Below the pieces are notes generated by a model. It saw nothing but the letters and a program-made list of their open reading frames with translations. It did no database searches and was not told the origin of the DNA. A stretch of DNA of 64,000 nucleotides. It comes from Rubripirellula amarantea. Lineage in GTDB: Bacteria > Planctomycetota > Planctomycetia > Pirellulales > Pirellulaceae. A program made the translations under genes and the position numbers. Below are positions 1 through 10,905 of this stretch, one piece after another; the stretch's first letter is position 1, and the number at the start of each line of letters is the position of its first letter. The stretch covers positions 2,725,337 through 2,789,336 of the forward strand of contig NZ_SJPI01000001.1 in assembly GCF_007859865.1 (NCBI RefSeq), in the 5' to 3' direction.

Positions 1-1010
1 TTCAGGCTCGATGTGCAGATTGTTTCGAGTTGATCCGGATCCATTGCTACTCGCGCGTTGATAATCACTCTTACTGGGGTGGTGATGGTTCGGCCGGACG
101 CCAGGCCGATGTCGACCGGTGAATCGTTGCTGACCACGTTGGCGACGGCTTGGGTGTCATCAGCGATGATGGATGCTTTGAGGTGTGCGATCTGGCCATC
201 ACATGATTCGCTGATCGACCGAGCGACATCGCCGACCAATTCGCCAACGAACGCATCGAGATCCAATTCGCCGGCGGGGGTCACATCGGCGGTCAGGTTT
301 ACCCACCCCAGTTCGGCTTCGCCGATCGCGTAAGTGTCGTAATCGATGTCGAGCAGTCGGCGTCCGGCGATCATGGGAGATTCGATATATCCGAGTACTT
401 CGTCGACTCCGGTGCCAGTTTTGGGGCTGACCAGGACGACCGGCACGTCCGGAGCGACTTGCCCCAGCCGATCTCGCAGTGCGTCAGCGGCTTCGCCGGA
501 AAGTTGATCGGCGCGACCAATCATTAAGTAGTCCGCTTCTTCGAGTTGCTTTTGGAAGATGTACTCCGCTTGGGGTGAAAACCCGCTACGGCTGCCTTCT
601 TGCGGCGCTAGGATTTTTTGCCCGTGTGAGGGTTTCAGCAGAACACCAAAGGGAGCCAGCTCGAACTGTTCCCCCAGAAGCTGCTGCAGCGGCAGGATCA
701 CGGTAGCGACGAGATCGGTGCAGCTACCGACGGGCTCTGCAATCAGGATTTCGGGCATTTGACCGTCGCCGAGCTTGCCGCATGTTTCCACCAAATTATC
801 GAAGCTGCAGCAAAAGCACGCTCCGGCCACTTCGCCGACCTCGAAGCCGAGTGATCGCAAATTGTGCGTGTCGACTAAGTCCGCCGCTTGGTCATTGGTG
901 ACGATTCCAACGGATTTACCCTCATCGGTGTAGCGTTTGGCAAGCTGCCCCACCAAGGTTGTTTTGCCGGCGCCGAGGAAGCCGCCAATCAGGATGAACT
1001 TCGTTTTCAT
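1..1010 (-). CDS. CobW/COG0523-family GTPase, 3' end outside window
   Basis: Read leftward from an ATG at 1010; the frame stays open to the window edge, so about 336 codons are visible and the C-terminus is missing. The product begins MKTKFILIGGFLGAGKTT, a P-loop (residues about 9-18), followed by the family hallmark CFCC at about 65-68, a CxCC-type metal-binding motif. COG0523 proteins are GTP-dependent metal chaperones or insertases; the metal and client here are unknown. The usual NKxD guanine-specificity motif appears degenerate (GRADQ after YLMI). No clear Shine-Dalgarno sequence precedes the ATG. It is divergent from rpoB, so it stands in the place where rplL would be expected. Confidence 0.85.
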   Translation of the reverse strand, partial: MKTKFILIGGFLGAGKTTLVGQLAKRYTDEGKSVGIVTNDQAADLVDTHNLRSLGFEVGEVAGACFCCSFDNLVETCGKLGDGQMPEILIAEPVGSCTDLVATVILPLQQLLGEQFELAPFGVLLKPSHGQKILAPQEGSRSGFSPQAEYIFQKQLEEADYLMIGRADQLSGEAADALRDRLGQVAPDVPVVLVSPKTGTGVDEVLGYIESPMIAGRRLLDIDYDTYAIGEAELGWVNLTADVTPAGELDLDAFVGELVGDVARSISESCDGQIAHLKASIIADDTQAVANVVSNDSPVDIGLASGRTITTPVRVIINARVAMDPDQLETICTSSL

Positions 1011-1496
1011 GGTGAATTAGTGGGGTATTAACGTGCAGCGGTGGGGCGGGAGTCGCGATGGGACACGGATTATAGCCATGCCTGCTGGGTAAAAAGCACT
1101 GAGTTTTGTCAAGTCTTTACGGGGACAGTTGCGCGCCCAGCACAATTCGGGCCAAAAAGTGTCGGGTTGGGCTTTGCAGAAATCAGGTAGTTTGTTATTT
1201 TTCGAGGGTGATCATCGGCCAAGTGTTGCGTTCCGCGTCGTCTCCCCTGCTTAACCTACCCGCCAAGCAATCGCGTTGCTGCTGTGGGATTGGGGCTTCT
1301 GTGCAAATTTCCAGCGGTTTTTCCGCTGGCTCAAGTTCGACTTTTATCGTGCTTGCGAAACCGCGCTCAACGTCTAGCCATTGGTCGCATCCACGCGCGA
1401 ACGATTGAACCAAAGTCGTGATCACACTCGACCATTCGCGATCAAAACGCATCCAGATACGCCGTTAACGGCAATCCCCAGGAGATTTCATCCACG
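1011..1496. other. Divergent intergenic region CobW / rpoB
   Basis: 486 bases with no convincing gene. It carries the CobW promoter on the minus strand and must carry the rpoB promoter on the plus strand; the best plus candidate (TTGCAG, 16 bases, TATTTT near 1175-1202) is weak. A GGAG ribosome-binding site lies at 1481-1484, 12 bases before the rpoB ATG. No rplJ or rplL sequence is present, so rpoBC is not joined to the L10/L12 genes here. Confidence 0.5.
1069..1074 (-). promoter_or_regulatory. -10 box of the CobW gene
   Basis: The minus strand reads a perfect TATAAT about 60 bases before the CobW ATG. The -35 region 15-17 bases upstream is T-rich but poor. The surrounding ATGGCTATAATC recurs at 44890-44895 ahead of another leftward operon. 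Inference from consensus only. Confidence 0.4.
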
Positions 1497-4400
1497 ATGG
1501 CAACCACCAGCAAGCGTCGACTGGAACCCACCGATGTTCGTCACTTTGGCACCGGATTGGGAGGCAATTTCGAGCTTCCCGACCTGACTGCCCTGCAGAC
1601 CGCTTCGTATGCCGAGTTTATGCAAGAGGATGCGGATCCTCGTAAACGCAAAGACCATGGCCTGGAATCGGTGCTTCGAGAGATTTTCCCAATCAGTTCT
1701 TACGATGGGAATACGACTCTGGAATATCTTTACTACGAGCTTGGTAAACCTCGCTACACCAGTCAGGAATGTCGCCAGCTTCGTTTGACCTATGGTCGTC
1801 CCCTGCGGATCTGGTTGCGCCTCAATCGTGAAGAGCCGCTTGAGGAAGAGGTGTACCTTGGTGACCTTCCGATCATGCTGGGTGGTGGTGAATTTATCAT
1901 CAACGGTGCGGAACGCGTCGTTGTTTCGCAGTTGCACCGAAGTCCCGGTGTCGACTTCGTGCTCGAGCAAGATACGACGACCGATCGTAAGTTGCCTTCG
2001 TGCCGCGTGATCCCTGAGCGAGGTTCGTGGATCGAAGTCAACGTGACGAAGAAGGATGCGCTTACCGTTCGGATTGACCAAAGTGGTAAGTTCGCGGCCA
2101 CGACGCTGCTTCGTGCAATGGATCCGAAGTACTCCACCGACGCGGATATTCTCAACGCGTTCTACGAAACCAAAACGGTCAAGATTGCTGGCGCTAAGAC
2201 GGCGACCAAGATCGAAGGCATGATTGCCGTCGATGACGTGATCTATCCGAAGGAATCCGAGCGTGCCGGCGAAATTATCGTCGAGGCCGGATATAAGATC
2301 ACGAAGGAAGTTTCCGAGACGATCTGCACCGCTGGCGTTACCAGTATCGATGCGATGGACTCACCCAAGGTTCCTTTGATCTTCAATACGCTTGCCGATG
2401 ACAATACGGCCAGCCACGAAGAGGCGCTGCTGCGAATCTACCAACGTCTGCGTCCCGGTAACCCGCCGCAGTTGGAAAAGGCTCGCGTCTTGTTCCAAGA
2501 GAAGTTCTATGATGACAATCGTTACCGCTTGGGTCGCGTTGGTCGTTTCCGTTTGAACCGAAAGCTTGACCTTGGTGTCGCTGAATCGGAAATGTGCCTT
2601 CGTCCCGACGACATGATCGCGGCGATTGATTACCTGATGAAGCTGTTTGATCCCGACAGTGATGCCGAGATCGACGACATTGACCACTTGGGTAATCGTC
2701 GGTTGCGCACGATTGACGAATTGGCCAGCGAAGAGCTCCGCAAGGGCTTCTTGAAGCTGCGTCGAACCGTCCAGGAACGCATGTCGATCAAGGATGCGAC
2801 GGATATGTCGCCTCGTTCATTGATTAATCCCAAGAGTGTTTCAGCGGCGATTGATTACTTCTTCGGTCGCGGCGAACTTTCGCAAGTGGTTGACCAGACG
2901 AATCCATTGTCTCAGCTCACTCACGAACGCCGCCTTTCGGCTCTCGGTCCAGGTGGTTTGAACCGTAAGCGAGCGGGCTTTGAAGTTCGCGACGTTCACA
3001 TTTCTCACTACGGCCGTATTTGTCCGATCGAAACGCCTGAAGGTACAAACATCGGTCTGATTTCGTCGCTGGCTATTTTTGCTGGCGTCGATGACTACGG
3101 ATTCTTGATCACGCCTTACCGCAAAATCAAGGAAGGCAAAGTCACCGAAGAAACGGTTTGGTTGCGTGCGGACGAAGAAGGTGATGCCTACGTTGCACCG
3201 GCGGATACCGAAGTCGTCAACGGAGCGTTGGTCGCTGGGCCGAACATGATTGCTCGGTTCCATAGTGACTTCCAGATCGTTCAACCCGAAGAAGTGACCT
3301 ACATGGACGTCGCTCCTGCTCAGATGGTGGGTGTGTCGGCCGGGTTGATTCCGTTCCTCGAGCACGATGACGCTAACCGTGCTTTGATGGGATCCAACAT
3401 GCAGCGGCAAGCTGTTCCGTTGTTGGTTGCTGAACCACCGATCGTCGGTACGGGCATGGAACGAGAAGTCGCGCGTAACAGTGCGATGGTGGTGCGTGCT
3501 CGACGGGCCGGAAAGGTTACCTATTGCGATTCGACTCGAATCGAGGTCGGCAGCGATCATTACGACCTGAAGAAGTACCAGGGCCTCAACGAACGGACCT
3601 GTCAAAACCAGCGTCCTATCATCAATGTCGGCGACAAGGTCGAAAAGAACCAAATCATCGCCGATGGTGCCGCCACCCAGAACGGTGAGTTGGCATTGGG
3701 ACGCAATGTCTTGGTCGGCTTCATGTCGTTCGATGGTTTCAACTACGAAGATGCGATCATCATCAGTGAAGAACTCGTTCGGAACGACACCTACACGTCG
3801 ATTCACATCGAAGACTTCGACGTTGAAATTCGCGAAACCAAGCTCGGTCGTGAAGAGTTCACTCGGGATATTCCCAACGTTTCTGAAAAGGCCCTTCGCA
3901 ATCTGGATGATGGCGGTGTGGTTCAGGTTGGTACCTATGTCAAGCCAGGCGATATTTTGGTTGGCAAGGTGTCACCTAAGAGCAAGACTGAGCTGACGCC
4001 TGAAGAAAAACTGTTGCACGCCATTTTCGGTCGTGCCGGTGAAGACGTGAAGAACGATTCGCTGGAAGTTCCTTCGGGCATCGAAGGTATCGTGATCGAC
4101 ACTCAAAAGTTCTCTCGCCGTATGAGTCTTTCCGAAGACGAGCGGAAGGAATTCGAGCGTGAACTGAAGGAATCCGAATCGAAGGGCAACGACGAAATTG
4201 CTCATACGTTCGGAGACCTTGTTCGCGAACTTGAAGAGGCTGCGGGCATGAAGCTGAAGGATGCGACCGGCACGCCTTTGGCGGACGGACAAGATCCAAA
4301 GTTTGTCGCTGAGCGTGCGACTTCATTCCGTATCGATCACATTCTCGACCAAGTCAAGAATGATGATAAGAAGAAAGAAGTCGAGCGAGTTTACAAGACT

Positions 4401-5222
4401 CAGTGGCCAAACGTGGAAGCCGCGATCGACAATCGTGACCGCAAGCTCAACTCAATGAAGCGTGGTGACGAACTTCGCAGCGGTGTGTTGCAGATGTGCA
4501 AGATCTACGTCGCAACTAAGCGAGTGATCAGCGTTGGTGACAAGATGGCTGGACGGCACGGAAACAAGGGTGTGATCGCCAAGATCTTGCCTGTCGAAGA
4601 CATGCCGTTCCTTCCCGATGGAACACCGATCCAAATCATGCTGAACCCACTGGGCGTTCCTTCGCGAATGAACGTGGGGCAGATTTTGGAAACCCACCTC
4701 GGTTGGGCTGGTGCGAAGTTGGGCTTCCAAGCGATCACGCCTGTGTTCGATGGTGCTACCGAATCCGACATCAACAAGTGTCTGGCGGAAGCTGGTTTGC
4801 CTGCTCACGGTAAGATTCGTTTGACCGATGGTCGGACGGGTGAGCCTATGGAGCAGGAAACAACCGTTGGCTACATCTACATGTTGAAGCTGCACCACTT
4901 GGTTGACGACAAGGTTCATGCTCGTTCGACGGGACCATACTCGTTGATCACTCAACAACCTCTCGGTGGCAAGGCTCGCTTCGGCGGACAACGTTTCGGC
5001 GAGATGGAAGTTTGGGCACTCGAGGCTTATGGTGCCGCTTACATCCTGCAGGAATTGCTGACGGTCAAGTCCGACGATGTCGAAGGCCGAACCAAGATCT
5101 ACGAATCGATGGTCAAGGGCGAGAACACGCTCGAAGCCGGTACGCCAGCTTCGTTCGATGTGCTTACCAACGAAATTCGTGGTCTGGCTCTGAACATGCA
5201 ACTCGAGAAGAGACCTATTTAG
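1497..5222 (+). CDS. rpoB: RNA polymerase beta subunit RpoB
   Basis: 1241 residues, close to the length of compact bacterial beta subunits. Visible landmarks: [14 protein letters not shown] at about 138-151, the rifampicin region [19 protein letters not shown] at about 460-478 followed by [19 protein letters not shown] and [14 protein letters not shown], and [13 protein letters not shown] at about 1013-1025, part of the catalytic core. Beta forms the catalytic cleft with RpoC and binds the nascent RNA. The ATG is supported by a GGAG at 1481-1484. It is followed 160 bases later by rpoC in the same direction, so the two are probably co-transcribed. By eye, the rifampicin pocket differs from E. 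coli at positions 510, 514 and 515 (Glu, Val, Val). Confidence 0.98.
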   Translation: MATTSKRRLEPTDVRHFGTGLGGNFELPDLTALQTASYAEFMQEDADPRKRKDHGLESVLREIFPISSYDGNTTLEYLYYELGKPRYTSQECRQLRLTYGRPLRIWLRLNREEPLEEEVYLGDLPIMLGGGEFIINGAERVVVSQLHRSPGVDFVLEQDTTTDRKLPSCRVIPERGSWIEVNVTKKDALTVRIDQSGKFAATTLLRAMDPKYSTDADILNAFYETKTVKIAGAKTATKIEGMIAVDDVIYPKESERAGEIIVEAGYKITKEVSETICTAGVTSIDAMDSPKVPLIFNTLADDNTASHEEALLRIYQRLRPGNPPQLEKARVLFQEKFYDDNRYRLGRVGRFRLNRKLDLGVAESEMCLRPDDMIAAIDYLMKLFDPDSDAEIDDIDHLGNRRLRTIDELASEELRKGFLKLRRTVQERMSIKDATDMSPRSLINPKSVSAAIDYFFGRGELSQVVDQTNPLSQLTHERRLSALGPGGLNRKRAGFEVRDVHISHYGRICPIETPEGTNIGLISSLAIFAGVDDYGFLITPYRKIKEGKVTEETVWLRADEEGDAYVAPADTEVVNGALVAGPNMIARFHSDFQIVQPEEVTYMDVAPAQMVGVSAGLIPFLEHDDANRALMGSNMQRQAVPLLVAEPPIVGTGMEREVARNSAMVVRARRAGKVTYCDSTRIEVGSDHYDLKKYQGLNERTCQNQRPIINVGDKVEKNQIIADGAATQNGELALGRNVLVGFMSFDGFNYEDAIIISEELVRNDTYTSIHIEDFDVEIRETKLGREEFTRDIPNVSEKALRNLDDGGVVQVGTYVKPGDILVGKVSPKSKTELTPEEKLLHAIFGRAGEDVKNDSLEVPSGIEGIVIDTQKFSRRMSLSEDERKEFERELKESESKGNDEIAHTFGDLVRELEEAAGMKLKDATGTPLADGQDPKFVAERATSFRIDHILDQVKNDDKKKEVERVYKTQWPNVEAAIDNRDRKLNSMKRGDELRSGVLQMCKIYVATKRVISVGDKMAGRHGNKGVIAKILPVEDMPFLPDGTPIQIMLNPLGVPSRMNVGQILETHLGWAGAKLGFQAITPVFDGATESDINKCLAEAGLPAHGKIRLTDGRTGEPMEQETTVGYIYMLKLHHLVDDKVHARSTGPYSLITQQPLGGKARFGGQRFGEMEVWALEAYGAAYILQELLTVKSDDVEGRTKIYESMVKGENTLEAGTPASFDVLTNEIRGLALNMQLEKRPI

Positions 5223-5293
5223 GTGTTAGGGATGCAGCGATCGGCGTTTGGTTCAAACGCCCATTCGCTGCTTGGCCCCTAGCATGACTTTGT

Positions 5294-5310
5294 TCCCGTC
5301 TTAGACGGGA
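5294..5310 (+). repeat. Perfect hairpin TCCCGTC-TTA-GACGGGA
   Basis: A 7-bp perfect stem with a 3-base loop in the rpoB-rpoC spacer. No T-run follows, so it is not a normal terminator; it could be an attenuator, a processing site or a dispersed repeat. Nearly the same hairpin occurs at 37293-37310. Confidence 0.6.
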
Positions 5311-5352
5311 CGTTTCGGTTCACTCGTACCTGTTTGAACCGTTTACCTGACT

Positions 5353-5380
5353 CCTAAAACCTAATACCTAAAGCCTAAAT
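5353..5380 (+). repeat. Four tandem heptamers CCTAANN before rpoC
   Basis: Four exact period-7 units, CCTAAAA, CCTAATA, CCTAAAG and CCTAAAT, end two bases before the rpoC ATG at 5383. They occupy the position of the ribosome-binding site, and no purine-rich Shine-Dalgarno sequence is visible. A similar five-unit array abuts the rpmC start on the other strand. Short heptamer tandem repeats are known in some cyanobacterial genomes; a link is speculation. Confidence 0.75.
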
Positions 5381-5382
5381 CT

Positions 5383-8300
5383 ATGAGTACTGGCGAAACC
5401 AGCAACTACGATCGCATCAACGATTACGCTTCGGTCCGTATCTCGCTTGCCCGTCCCCAAGACATCAAGGGTTGGTCGTTTGGTGAGGTCAAAAAGCCTG
5501 AAACGATCAACTACCGAACGTATCGTCCCGAAAAGGACGGCCTCTTTTGCGAACGAATCTTCGGGCCTGAAAAGGACTGGGAATGTGCGTGTGGTAAATA
5601 CCGCGGCATGAAGTACAAGGGCATGATTTGCGACCGCTGTGGAGTGAAAGTCACTCACAGTCGTGTGCGTCGTAAACGCATGGGCCACATCGAACTGGCC
5701 GCGCCCGTTGTGCACATTTGGTTCTTCAAGGCGATGCCTTCGCGTTTGGGCAACTTGCTCGACATGAAGACCAGCTCGCTCGAGAAAGTAATCTACTTCC
5801 AAGATTACGTTGTTACCGATCCCGGTACGACGGAACTCGAAACGCGTCAGCTTTTGACCGAGGAAGAGTATCGCGCCGCTCGTACTCAATACGGCCCCGG
5901 AACGTTCCAAGCTGACATGGGTGCCGAAGCAGTTCGTAACCTGCTCAACCAACTCGACTTGGTCACCTTGTCCGAGCAACTTCGGAAAGAGCTTGAGGAA
6001 ACCGGATCCAAGCAAAAGAAGAAGGACTTGATCAATCGCCTGAAGATTGTCGAGTCGATTCGCGACAGTGATAACCGTCCCGAATGGATGGTTCTTGACG
6101 TGATTCCCGTTATTCCACCCGACCTGCGTCCATTGGTCTTGTTGGATAGTGGCAACTTCGCGACTTCGGATTTGAATGACCTGTATCGTCGGATCATCAA
6201 CCGAAACAACCGTCTTCGAAAGCTCGTTGACCTTAACGCACCCGAAGTCATCATTCGCAACGAAAAGCGAATGTTGCAACAATCCGTTGACGCGTTGTTT
6301 GATAACAACCGTTGTAAGCGACCTGTGCTCGGTTCGTCGAACCGTCCGCTGAAGTCGTTGACCGACATGATTAAGGGTAAGCAAGGTCGTTTCCGTGAAA
6401 ACCTTCTCGGCAAGCGAGTCGATTACTCTGCTCGTTCGGTCATCGTGGTCGGGCCTCGTTTGAAGCTGCACCAATGCGGTTTGCCAAAGAAGATCGCTCT
6501 AGAACTTTACCAACCTTTCATCATTCGACGGCTGAAGGAGCTCGGGCACGCTGACACGATTAAGTCGGCGAAGAAGATGCTTGAACGCAAGGATGAAGAG
6601 GTTTGGGATATTCTCGAACAGGTCATCACGAATCACCCCGTGCTGCTTAACCGTGCTCCCACTCTTCACCGCATGGGTATTCAAGCGTTCGAACCGGTTC
6701 TCGTCGAAGGTAACGCGATTCACTTGCATCCATTGGTTTGCAAAGGTTTCAACGCCGACTTCGATGGTGACCAAATGGCCGTCCACCTGCCGCTTTCGAT
6801 CGAAGCTCAGGTAGAAGCTCACACTTTGATGATGTCGACCAATAACGTGTTCGCTCCGTCCAATGGTAAGCCGATCATGAGTCCGTCGCAGGACATCGTC
6901 ATGGGTTGCTACTACTTGACCATCGCTTTGCCCGATCAAAAGGGCGAAGGAATGATCTTCAGTGGCTACGACGAAGTCGACTCGGCGTACTCGCAGGGCG
7001 TCTTGCACATTCACAGCAAGATCAAGATGCGATTGCCACGTCACCAAAAGCTCAAGACTTCGGACAACTCCGGTGTCTACGGTGACATCATCGACACCAC
7101 GCCGGGTCGGATTCGGTTTAACGAAATGCTGCCAGTGGGCATGGATTTCTATAACTATCCGATGAAGAGCGGTGACTTGGCCAAGGTCATCAGTGACTGC
7201 TATCAACGCCTCGGTCGAAAAGCAACGATTCACTTGCTTGACGACATGATGCAACTTGGGTTCCGCGAATCGACTCGTTCAGGTCTTTCATTCGCGACCG
7301 ATGACTTGGTGACTCCGGACACCAAGCAAGAGTTCATCAAGAACGCCGAAAAAGAGGTGATGAAGCTCAAGAAGAACTACGAACGCGGTTTGATGTCCGG
7401 CGGCGAACGTTACAACCACGTTCTCGACGAATGGACCGCAGCTCGCGAATTGATCACCGCTGACATGATGGAAGCGATGAAGAATGACATTCGCGAAGGT
7501 GGTTGGTACGTGAACCCGGTTTACTTGATGAGTCACTCTGGTGCTCGGGGTGGTATCGAGCAAATTCGCCAGTTGGCCGGTATGCGTGGTTTGATGGCCA
7601 AGCCTACGGGTGAAATCATTGAAACACCTATTAAGGCTAACTTCCGCGAAGGCCTTTCGGTGCTCGAGTATTTCTCGTCGACTCACGGGGCCCGTAAGGG
7701 TCTGGCCGACACGGCTCTTAAGACCGCTGACTCGGGTTACCTAACTCGTAAGCTTGCTGACGTCGCCCAGAACGTTGTGATCACGATGAACGATTGTGGT
7801 ACCACGCAAGGGATCACCAAGGGGGTTGTCTATCGTGGTGAAAAGGTCGAAGTGTCCTTGATCGATTCGATCAATGGTCGCGTGAGCCGCCAGTCGATTG
7901 TGAATCCAGTGACAGACGAAGTGATTGTTCGCGAAAACGAAATGATCACTCCGGACATCGCTCAGAAGATCGAAGAGATGGGCTTGGAAAAGATTCAAGT
8001 TCGTACTCCGATGACCTGCGACGCGCCTCTGGGTGTATGTCGTTGCTGCTACGGAATGGACATGTCGACCGGATCCATGGTCGAAGAAGGCATGGCTGTT
8101 GGTATCATCGCTGCTCAGTCGATCGGCGAACCTGGTACTCAGTTGACGATGCGTACGTTCCACATTGGTGGTTCAGTGTCGAAGCAGTCGGTGGAATCGG
8201 ACTTCAAGAGCAAGAAATCAGGTGAAGTTCGTCTGACTCGAATTCGTTCGGTTAGCAACAAGAGCGGAGAACAAGTTGTTCTGAACCGTAACGGTGAAAT

Positions 8301-9786
8301 CGCTCTGGTTGACGATCGAGGTCGCGAAATCGAATCTTACCCCGTACCAACGGGTGCGACGCTGAAGGTCAAGGAAGGCGACCAAGTTATCGAAGGCGGA
8401 CTGCTTTGCGAGTGGAACCCCTACTCGATTCCAATTCTGTCTGAAGTCACCGGTATCGTGCGATTCGAAGACATCGTCGAAGGCGAAACCGTTCGATCCG
8501 AACGTGAAAATTCGGGTAACGTCCGAATGATGGTCGTGGATCACAAGGGTGACCTTCACCCGCAGATCGTGATTCAAGACGAAACGGGTAAGAACCTCGA
8601 TGTGCAGTACCTGCCTGAGCGAGCTTTGGTCATGGCTAAAGAAGGTGCCACGATCATCCCTGGTGACGTGATCGCTGAAATGCCTCGTGAAGCGGGCGGT
8701 GTTTCGGACATCACCGGTGGTTTGCCTCGAGTTACCGAAATCTTCGAAGCTCGTAAACCAAAGGATCCTGCGGTTATCGCCGAAGTCGACGGTGAAGTTG
8801 AAATCTTGGCCGAACGCAAACGCGGTAAGCGAACGATCATTGTTCGCAGTGAATCCGGAATCGAACGTGAACACTTAGTGCCGCACGGCAAGCACTTCCA
8901 GGTTCACAGCGGTGACTTCGTGAAAGCCGGGCAAGCTCTCGTCGACGGACCATTGGTCCCTCACGACATCTTGAGAGTTTCAGGTGAAGAAGCGGTTCAG
9001 CAGTACTTGTTGCACGAAATTCAACAGGTCTATCAATCGCAAAAGGTTGAAATCAACGATAAGCACTGCGAAATCATCATCGCTCGAATGCTTCGGAAGG
9101 TCAAAGTTGAATCATCAGGTGATACCAACTTGCTTCCTGGTAGCGTGATGGACCGATTCCACTTCCGCCGTGCGAACGAAGAATTGACCAAGTGTTTGAA
9201 GATCGCCAACCCTGGCGATAGCGATTTCACGGAAGGCCAGATTGTTCCGAAGGAAACGCTCGAGCAAACTAACGCCGAAATCGAAGCGATGGGCGGAACG
9301 CCGGCCAAGGGCAAGCGTCCCAAGAGTGCAACGGCTTCAACGCAGTTGTTGGGGATCACCAAGGCTGCCGTTCAATCGAACAGTTTCATCTCGGCTGCGT
9401 CGTTCCAGGAAACCACCAAGGTGCTTACCGAAGCGGCTCTGGCCGGCAAGGTCGATAAGTTGGTTGGTTTGAAAGAGAACGTCATCTTGGGTCACCTGAT
9501 TCCTGCGGGTACAGGGTTCCGAATCTTCCAAGAATCGGAAGTCAATTACCGTCGCGAAGCTTTGGAAGAACTCGCAGGTCAGCCAGTGCAGTCTCTCGAA
9601 GAGAGCTTCCCATTGCTCAATGCCGATGACGAAGCAGCGATCGAGGCGTCGGCAGATGCTTCGGCGGCACCGCCAACGATTGAACCAGTGGTGCAACCGC
9701 CGTCGGTTCAGCCACCATCGGCGGCAGCGGAACCTTCCGATGATCCAGCTCCTACGCTTGATCAACTGATGGGCGGCCAGGACTGA
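5383..9786 (+). CDS. rpoC: RNA polymerase beta' subunit RpoC
   Basis: 1467 residues. Zinc-binding cysteines of the N-terminal clamp are at 68, 70, 83 and 86 ([10 protein letters not shown] then CDRCG). [14 protein letters not shown] lies near 346 and the catalytic magnesium loop [13 protein letters not shown] near 456. A second zinc cluster is visible (CGTTQG near 804, then [11 protein letters not shown] near 878), as is [19 protein letters not shown] of the trigger-loop region. The C-terminus ends in a Pro/Ala-rich tail (about 1420-1467) not needed for catalysis. Translation begins directly after a CCTAANN heptamer array instead of a Shine-Dalgarno site. A strong terminator follows. Confidence 0.98.
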   Translation: MSTGETSNYDRINDYASVRISLARPQDIKGWSFGEVKKPETINYRTYRPEKDGLFCERIFGPEKDWECACGKYRGMKYKGMICDRCGVKVTHSRVRRKRMGHIELAAPVVHIWFFKAMPSRLGNLLDMKTSSLEKVIYFQDYVVTDPGTTELETRQLLTEEEYRAARTQYGPGTFQADMGAEAVRNLLNQLDLVTLSEQLRKELEETGSKQKKKDLINRLKIVESIRDSDNRPEWMVLDVIPVIPPDLRPLVLLDSGNFATSDLNDLYRRIINRNNRLRKLVDLNAPEVIIRNEKRMLQQSVDALFDNNRCKRPVLGSSNRPLKSLTDMIKGKQGRFRENLLGKRVDYSARSVIVVGPRLKLHQCGLPKKIALELYQPFIIRRLKELGHADTIKSAKKMLERKDEEVWDILEQVITNHPVLLNRAPTLHRMGIQAFEPVLVEGNAIHLHPLVCKGFNADFDGDQMAVHLPLSIEAQVEAHTLMMSTNNVFAPSNGKPIMSPSQDIVMGCYYLTIALPDQKGEGMIFSGYDEVDSAYSQGVLHIHSKIKMRLPRHQKLKTSDNSGVYGDIIDTTPGRIRFNEMLPVGMDFYNYPMKSGDLAKVISDCYQRLGRKATIHLLDDMMQLGFRESTRSGLSFATDDLVTPDTKQEFIKNAEKEVMKLKKNYERGLMSGGERYNHVLDEWTAARELITADMMEAMKNDIREGGWYVNPVYLMSHSGARGGIEQIRQLAGMRGLMAKPTGEIIETPIKANFREGLSVLEYFSSTHGARKGLADTALKTADSGYLTRKLADVAQNVVITMNDCGTTQGITKGVVYRGEKVEVSLIDSINGRVSRQSIVNPVTDEVIVRENEMITPDIAQKIEEMGLEKIQVRTPMTCDAPLGVCRCCYGMDMSTGSMVEEGMAVGIIAAQSIGEPGTQLTMRTFHIGGSVSKQSVESDFKSKKSGEVRLTRIRSVSNKSGEQVVLNRNGEIALVDDRGREIESYPVPTGATLKVKEGDQVIEGGLLCEWNPYSIPILSEVTGIVRFEDIVEGETVRSERENSGNVRMMVVDHKGDLHPQIVIQDETGKNLDVQYLPERALVMAKEGATIIPGDVIAEMPREAGGVSDITGGLPRVTEIFEARKPKDPAVIAEVDGEVEILAERKRGKRTIIVRSESGIEREHLVPHGKHFQVHSGDFVKAGQALVDGPLVPHDILRVSGEEAVQQYLLHEIQQVYQSQKVEINDKHCEIIIARMLRKVKVESSGDTNLLPGSVMDRFHFRRANEELTKCLKIANPGDSDFTEGQIVPKETLEQTNAEIEAMGGTPAKGKRPKSATASTQLLGITKAAVQSNSFISAASFQETTKVLTEAALAGKVDKLVGLKENVILGHLIPAGTGFRIFQESEVNYRREALEELAGQPVQSLEESFPLLNADDEAAIEASADASAAPPTIEPVVQPPSVQPPSAAAEPSDDPAPTLDQLMGGQD

Positions 9787-9816
9787 TGCAGCCGACTGCA
9801 TGACTGATCATTAACG

Positions 9817-9849
9817 AACCGCTCGAGCCTTTGCTCGAGCGGTTTTTTT
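9817..9849 (+). terminator. Rho-independent terminator of rpoBC
   Basis: AACCGCTCGAGC and GCTCGAGCGGTT form a perfect 12-bp stem around a CTTT loop, followed by TTTTT. It lies 30 bases after the rpoC stop. Confidence 0.93.
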
Positions 9850-9996
9850 GTTGAGATAAGATCATTGTCCTGATCATTAAGTGGGAGGTTGGCCCCGTGA
9901 TCTCGGCGGGCCGTTCGTGCGGTTGCACGAGCCTAGTTTTCGTTGGATGATTGATAGCCTCGAAATGACCGAATCACTCTTGCCCCAGCAACCTTC

Positions 9997-10836
9997 ATGC
10001 TCGACTTGTACGACAAAATAGCGGAAGCATCCGCCGCGATTCGCAAAGTGTTTCCTACGACTCCCAAAGTGGGGATCATCTTGGGGACTGGCTTAGGTGG
10101 AATCGTTGACGAGATCGAGATTTCGGCCACGATTGATTACGCCGATATTCCTCACTTTCCTACATCGACGGCGACGAGTCATCGAGGACGGCTTGTCTGC
10201 GGAACACTTGATGGAGTGCCCGTCATTGTGATGGAAGGTCGTTTCCACATGTACGAGGGCTATCCGCTTAAGCAAATCACCCTTCCCGTTCGTGTCTTTA
10301 AAGAACTCGGCGCGGAATTGATGGTCGTCAGCAATGCGTGTGGTGGATTGAATCCTTACTACACCGGTGGTGACATCATGGTGATTGAAGATCAAATCAA
10401 CTTGCTTGGTGATAACCCACTGATCGGCATCAATGATGACCGTCTAGGCCCTCGCTTTCCTGACATGTGCGAGCCTTATGACCAGCAATGGGTTGACCGT
10501 GTGATTGCCATCGGACGCAAGGAAGAGATCACGGTTCACAAAGGCGTGTTCGTAGCCGTCGCTGGACCCAATTTGGAAACCCGAGCTGAGTATCGGTTCC
10601 TGCGCATGATCGGTGCGGACGTAGTCGGGATGAGTACCGTTCCCGAAACGATCGTCGCAGTTCACTGCGGTCTAAAGACAGTCGGCCTGAGCGTGATCAC
10701 AGACATGTGTTTGCCCGATTCTTTGAAGCCGTCAAATGTCGAAGAAATCATTCGCACTGCTAACGAAGCCGCTCCAAAATTAGTTTCACTTGTTCGCGGC
10801 ATTGTCTCGGAAGCGAATTCCGTACGCGTAGCGTAG
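9997..10836 (+). CDS. punA: Purine nucleoside phosphorylase, trimeric PNP/MTAP family
   Basis: 279 residues, typical for the family. It cleaves purine nucleosides with phosphate to base and ribose 1-phosphate in purine salvage. Visible motifs: phosphate loop ILGTGLGG at about 28-35, SHRGRLVCG near 61, MYEGYPL, NACGGLNP near 112, LETRAEYR (base-binding Glu) and ADVVGMSTVPETIVA near 207. At the position of human PNP Asn243 (LITNK) the sequence reads VITDM, an Asn to Asp change that may widen or shift specificity to 6-aminopurines such as adenosine. No Shine-Dalgarno site is obvious; the ATG is the only reasonable start. It lies beyond the rpoC terminator, so it needs its own promoter. Confidence 0.93.
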   Translation: MLDLYDKIAEASAAIRKVFPTTPKVGIILGTGLGGIVDEIEISATIDYADIPHFPTSTATSHRGRLVCGTLDGVPVIVMEGRFHMYEGYPLKQITLPVRVFKELGAELMVVSNACGGLNPYYTGGDIMVIEDQINLLGDNPLIGINDDRLGPRFPDMCEPYDQQWVDRVIAIGRKEEITVHKGVFVAVAGPNLETRAEYRFLRMIGADVVGMSTVPETIVAVHCGLKTVGLSVITDMCLPDSLKPSNVEEIIRTANEAAPKLVSLVRGIVSEANSVRVA

Positions 10837-10905
10837 TGAGCGGTAGCAAACCGAAAGGCTGAGGGGCGTCTGTGTCGGCCAGCCGTTGCTGGTTCGACGC
10901 GTTCT

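Noticed and set aside
1106..1408. 100-codon plus-strand frame and an overlapping 85-codon minus frame upstream of rpoB
   Set aside because: Both give serine/cysteine-rich sequences without domains or ribosome-binding sites; they look like chance frames.
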